From the NCBI RefSeq assembly GCF_033118175.1, contig NC_083685.1, positions 121,590,501-121,654,500 on the forward strand: a stretch of 64,000 bases of DNA, in the 5' to 3' direction. Both the position numbers and the translations under genes were made by a program. Position 1 is the stretch's first letter. The number at the start of each line of letters is the position of its first letter. The notes under the pieces were generated by a model. That model saw nothing but the letters and a program-made list of their open reading frames with translations. It searched no databases and was not told the DNA's origin. The stretch is from Dama dama (Eukaryota > Chordata > Mammalia > Artiodactyla > Cervidae). This document shows positions 33,143-64,000 of this stretch, piece by piece.

Positions 33143-34269
33143 CCACATGACAGATCAAGCGGAACAAGTTCCCACAGTAGATGGAGTAAGTCCTGCTCTT
33201 GTATGAGGATTGTGGCCGAGGTGATTAAGTCTTGGCCAATGGGGCAGAAGCGCGCCCTCTCTCTGTCCCTCTCTGCTGACCTGGATGTGGATACAGCCTC
33301 TGAGGGGTCTTGGGCACCACAACCCAGGGCAACACTCAAGGATGGCTGAGCAAAGGAGAGAAGCCTGGCCCCCAGGACTTGGCAGGCGTAGCCCCTCCTG
33401 GCCCCTGCCCACACGGGGTCTGGTTGTGGGTCTCTGCCATAGCCACTGCACCGGAGCCTCATTCTGGTGACTCTGGTGCTAAGACTGTTATTACCTGCAT
33501 CTTGCTTATCTTTATGTAAGAAACATTGTCCAGCTCCTCTGAGGAGCAGCAGCCATGGATACGGGACTAAACATGCCAGGATTTTACTCGGGGAATCCTT
33601 TTTATCTGCTTGAGAGAAAATGCGGAGGTTGGCAAAGAGGCTGAGACCACCCACACGTACCCACCCTCCTGATCCCACAGGAGGCTGGTGGGTCCCAGAG
33701 CCCCAGACTGTCATGCAGGTTAAGGAAGGCTGGTGAAGGCCATGGCGCTGGGGGTCCTCAAGCCAAAGCTGGTCCTAAGAGGGGTCCAGGTCTCCCAGAA
33801 GAAGCCTGCCCTAGTGTTAAGGGCCAGGAGGTGGCCCCTTGCAGGAGATGGCAGTGATGCTGTCAGGGCACAGGAGCAGAACCTCTGTCAGCAAAGCTCC
33901 TTGTGGCAAGATATCTGTGAGCTGCATTCTCACGGCCTCTGGAAACATGCAGATACTGGGGGGCGGGGAAAGTCACCCACTGCAGAAGTGCACCCATGTC
34001 ACTGAGAGTCTGAGCCTGCCCCAAACAGACCAGTCAGTCACCTGGAACATTCTGGCCACCATACTTCACCAGTATGTTAAGTGTGAGAGCAAACTGTTTT
34101 CATTCACAACACTTCTGACACCAAAAGCGTGGGACTTTTTCACACTCAATTCAATTCTGACAAGAACTCCTGGATTAGCAAAGACCCTACAGGTTGAGGG
34201 CTCAGTCCCATGAACTTCCTCCATCTCAGACACTAACTGTGAGTTCCAGATTGTCACTTCCACTTCTGA

Positions 34270-34800
34270 CCACGTGGCTATAAATTCCAGGGTTCACACA
34301 ACACCCCTCACCTCAGGTTCAATAACTGGCTAGAACAACTCACAGAACTCAGGAAAGCACTTTACTTGTTTATTATAAAAGATACAACCTAGGAATACCC
34401 AGAGGGCAAGGTATGGACAAGGGGTGCTCAGCTTCTATGCCTTCTCTGGGCTGGCCACCCTCTGAGTAACAAAATGTGTTCACCAGCTTGGAAGCTCTCT
34501 AAACCCCAACTAAATGATGAGATCACTGACCACTGGTAATTAACTTAATCATCAGCCTGCTCCTGGGAGTGAGGCCAGGTGAAAGTTCCCACCCTGGAAT
34601 CCTGCCTTGGTTCTTCTGGGGACTATCCCCCATTCTGACGGTGTTTACAAGCCCCCAGTCATCTCATTAGCGTGAAACAGACATTCTTATCACCACCAAG
34701 ATTCTAGGGTCTTTGGGGGTTGTGTGTTAGGAACTGGGGACAAAGACTGGGGATAAATATCTATTTTTTATACCACACAGTGTCCCAGCTCCACTTGATT
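34270..34800. repeat. Old LTR-like interspersed repeat, family unassigned
   Basis: Phrases such as AACTGGCTAGAACAACTCAC, GTTTATTATAAAAGATACAA and GATAAATATCTATTTTTTAT resemble old mammalian LTR sequence with a poly(A)-like region. No coding part is seen, and the name would need a repeat library. Confidence 0.4.
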
Positions 34801-35558
34801 CTGTTAGACACATCTGTGATCGTGATGATTCAGAAACTTGGGGAACTCAGAGTGGAAGGTCTTGGCCCTTCCCACCCAGACTTCAGAAGCTGAAGAGGTG
34901 GCCAGTGGCACAACCAGGGCAGCACCCCATCCCTTCCCTGTTTCGACTGTACAGACAGAGAAGACAGCCTAGAAGGGGGAAGAGATACTACAATGGGGAA
35001 GGGGCACACTCACAGCGATCGACAATTTGGAGAGAAAAATGGGGAAGGACGGACGGTCAGTAGGTCAAGTGGCACCCCGGAGGGCCTGTTGCCCCATTTT
35101 CTGGGCTGTGACTTTGAACCACTGCTCCCCAGGCCACGGTGGTGGTACGGACAAGCTTGATTCAGAGCCCAGCTCCACCACCTGCAGAAGCAGCTAAAGG
35201 GTTTTTAAACCTCCCGTGCCTCAGCTTCCTCCCTGTGAACGTGGGCAAGCACAGCCTTCCTCGCCCAGCTCGGGGGCAATGAATGGGTACCGTGGAGCTT
35301 CCGGGGTCCTGAGGTGTTACTGAGGTTACTGTCGTCACTGCTGACCTCTGGCGCGCGGCCCTGGCACGATGCCCTCAATTCCTCCAAAAGGAAAGTACTG
35401 CCGACCAACCCTTCTATCGATCGACCCCTCCTTTCTCGGGCTTGAAGACTGCCTGGACCCGCCAAGCCTCCAGTCTGTGGGGTTGCCGCGGACCGCCCCG
35501 GCCCCGCCACTCGCTGGGACCACCCGCAGCCCCAATCCAGCTGTCAGGCCGGCTCACC

Positions 35559-35660
35559 TCCGCGCACGCGCGCCGCCGCAGCAGCAACCTCGGGATCCAG
35601 CGCCCGCGGCGCAGTGGCGGCGAGTCACGTGACAGTCCCTTGCGCAGGCGCCGTTGGTGA
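35559..35660 (-). other. GAA: GAA non-coding exon 1 (5' end approximate)
   Basis: On the minus strand a strong donor GAG|GTGAGC sits at the edge of the CpG island, 2753 bases upstream of the exon 2 acceptor. Human GAA also has a non-coding first exon. The transcription start is inferred near 35600-35660. Confidence 0.6.
35624..35633. promoter_or_regulatory. CLEAR element GTCACGTGAC (TFEB/TFE3 site)
   Basis: An exact ten-base palindromic match to the Coordinated Lysosomal Expression and Regulation consensus. GAA is an established TFEB-responsive lysosomal gene, so its place next to exon 1 is meaningful. Binding itself is inferred. Confidence 0.8.
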
Positions 35661-36079
35661 GTGCTTGTCTCCGGGCGTGCGCCCTCTGGTGGTGGGGCGC
35701 GCAGGGGCATCCTCGCCCTCTTGGCCTCTGCGCCCCTGGAAAGTGGGAGGGGCCCAGGGGCCATGCGCACTGCAGGAGAGAGGCCTGGCTTCGCCTTTTG
35801 CGATCCGGGGAGGGTGTGACGCCCCCGAGTGAGCAGCTCTCCGCATTCTAGAGCCCTCCAGGCCTCTCCAGAGGCCTGACTCTGCGAGTTTAGCACCCAG
35901 AGGCCGAAAATTTGGAAGCAACTTAAACTTCTTCTGAAAGGAAAATGTTGTCATAACCCATAAAACCGACTGTCATGAAAACATTCAATGACAAGGTACT
36001 TTTCATACATTGAGAAAAGGCCCATGTTCAGAGGAGCAAGCTTGTACTGCAAGAAGCCAACACAACATTGTAAAGCAAC

Positions 36080-36512
36080 TATGAGCTAAGTTGCTTCAGT
36101 CGTGTCTGACTCTTTTCGACCCCATGGACTGTAGACCACCGGGCTCCTCTGTCCTTGGGAATCTCCAGGCAAGAATACTGGAGTGGGTTTCCATGCCCTG
36201 CTCCAGGGGATCTTCCTGACCCAGAGATTGAATCTGGGTCTCTTCCATCTCCTGCATTGGCAGGCAGGTTCTTTACCACTAGTGCCACCTGAAGTGAAAG
36301 TGAAGTGAAAGTCGCTCACTTGTGTCCCACTCTTTGCGACCCCATGGACTATACAGTTCATGGAATTCTCCAGGCCAGAATACTGGAGTGGGTAGCCTTT
36401 CCCTTCTCCAGGGGATCTTCCTGACCCAGGAATCCAATCCAATGTAAGTCTCCTATATAGCAGGCAGATTCTTTACCAACTGAGCTATCAGGGAAACCAG
36501 CACCACCTGGGA
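36080..36512 (-). mobile_element. Two antisense Bov-A2 SINEs in tandem
   Basis: The first ends at about 36293 with TTCTTTACCACTAGTGCCAC. The second begins at about 36300 with GTGAAAGTCGCTCACTTGTG and ends near TATCAGGGAAACC. Confidence 0.88.
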
Positions 36513-36541
36513 AGCCCAAAGCAACTATACTCCAATAAAAA

Positions 36542-36564
36542 GTTAATAATAATAATAATAATAA
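36542..36564. repeat. (TAA)n tract
   Basis: AATAATAATAATAATAATAA, probably grown from the A-rich tail of the neighbouring SINE. Confidence 0.8.
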
Positions 36565-36734
36565 AAGAGGAGCAAGATTTTCAAGTGAAAAGTTGGATCC
36601 TGTGACCCTGTCAGGTGGAACCAGGCACAGAAAGCCCCACACAGCAGTGTCAGAGTGGGATTGAGGGCTTCCCTGCTTCTTTGTGGGGTTTGCGTTTCTG
36701 AAATATTTTAGAATAAATACGCTTTTTCTCGCAC

Positions 36735-37292
36735 AGTCAGAAAAAACTTTTATTTTCCTGCTGAAACATTTACAATTATCTTGTAGAACATTTTCCCTTT
36801 AAACTGCAGGGAAGGCATAGGTAGCAGGTGCTTGGGAATCATAGTGTTGGGGGAGATGTCCTGGGTGGACGAGGGCTGTGGACAAGTGGGCAAAGGGAGG
36901 TCTGTGTTCACACACCTGTGTGAACTCACCTCAGGCTTTAGGCCTCCAAACACAGCCAGGGATTCACATCCCCCTGGACTTGCTCCCATAAATTGGGAAT
37001 CTGGATTTAACCCATGCTGAAGGTGGGGGCAGAAGCAGAGGCCTGTATTTCCAGTTTTACTAGAAGTTAGCCCAACGTGGGAATGCAGGTTTGTGTTCAC
37101 TGACACTGCCTTTGCAAGTGGAAGACTCACCAAAATGGAACTGCAAACGCAGGGATTTCCTACAAAAAAATTCCTACAATGCCCTGTCTCTCTTAAGTGG
37201 TGTCACTCTCTGAGGGTAGGAAGATTCCAGTTCTGATGACACTCAAGACCAGCCTCCTCCTTGTGGGGGGGAGGGGTGTGGATTGGGGCTTT
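36735..37292 (-). other. CCDC40: CCDC40 3' UTR
   Basis: From the TAG stop to just beyond the AATAAA signal, about 560 bases without recognised repeats. The end is estimated. Confidence 0.7.
36749..36754 (-). terminator. CCDC40: CCDC40 poly(A) signal AATAAA
   Basis: Minus-strand AATAAA 539 bases after the stop codon, followed downstream by a T-rich then GT-containing stretch. Confidence 0.75.

Positions 37293-64000
<26,708 letters not shown>

Larger units (their letters stand above)
32806..35558 (-). other. GAA: GAA intron 1
   Basis: 2753 bases. It holds a degenerate AT-rich direct repeat at about 33058-33142 and an old LTR-like element at about 34270-34800. The human intron 1 carries regulatory elements, but I see no specific site here. 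Confidence 0.5.
35430..35730 (-). promoter_or_regulatory. GAA: GAA CpG-island promoter
   Basis: Dense CpG, no TATA box, with a perfect CLEAR palindrome at 35624-35633. It lies about 1 kb downstream of the CCDC40 poly(A) site, so the two genes are head-to-tail with separate promoters. Confidence 0.7.
35731..36734. other. Spacer between the CCDC40 3' end and the GAA promoter
   Basis: About 1 kb, half of it two antisense Bov-A2 copies plus a (TAA)n tract. No gene seen. Confidence 0.5.

Noticed and set aside
34270..34800. Intact endogenous retrovirus
   Set aside because: Only a short LTR-like stretch is seen. There is no paired repeat and no gag, pol or env-like frame in the surrounding sequence.

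Overview
This is a mammalian nuclear locus from a ruminant, almost certainly a bovid. It has large intron-containing genes and many BovB (RTE-type) LINE fragments together with Bov-A2/Bov-tA and tRNA-Glu-type SINEs, a repeat set typical of ruminants. The order EIF4A3 (+), GAA (-), CCDC40 (-) is the reverse complement of the human chromosome 17q25.3 segment CCDC40-GAA-EIF4A3. I cannot fix the species. The GAA coding sequence keeps bovine cDNA numbering up to exon 13 but gains one codon before exon 18, so the window may not be the taurine reference.

Layout. 1-4500: intergenic DNA with an antisense BovB fragment carrying a nested SINE, an old L2-like remnant and several SINEs. 4540-16840: the complete EIF4A3 gene (12 coding exons, 411 aa; CpG-island promoter; ATTAAA poly(A) signal). 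16840-20767: gap between the convergent EIF4A3 and GAA genes, with SINEs and old L1 pieces. 20768-35660: the complete GAA gene (19 coding exons, 938 aa, plus a non-coding first exon in a CpG island with a perfect CLEAR/TFEB site). 35660-36740: short spacer with two Bov-A2 copies. 36740-64000: the 3' part of CCDC40 (12 exons, 686 codons before the stop), running off the right edge. Its introns hold a 14-copy minisatellite of about 79 bp, BovB and L1 pieces, and several (CA/TG)n arrays.

Function. The three genes are neighbours, not a pathway. EIF4A3 is the DEAD-box core of the exon junction complex, GAA is lysosomal acid alpha-glucosidase, and CCDC40 is a coiled-coil ruler protein of motile cilia. 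All exon junctions were placed by reading frame, splice dinucleotides and family similarity, and the phases close across each gene. I found no prokaryotic-type system and no previously undescribed gene system. The most unusual items are the CCDC40 minisatellite abutting a BovB 3' end, a GC-AG intron and one extra codon in GAA, and CACGTG elements in both the GAA and EIF4A3 promoters.
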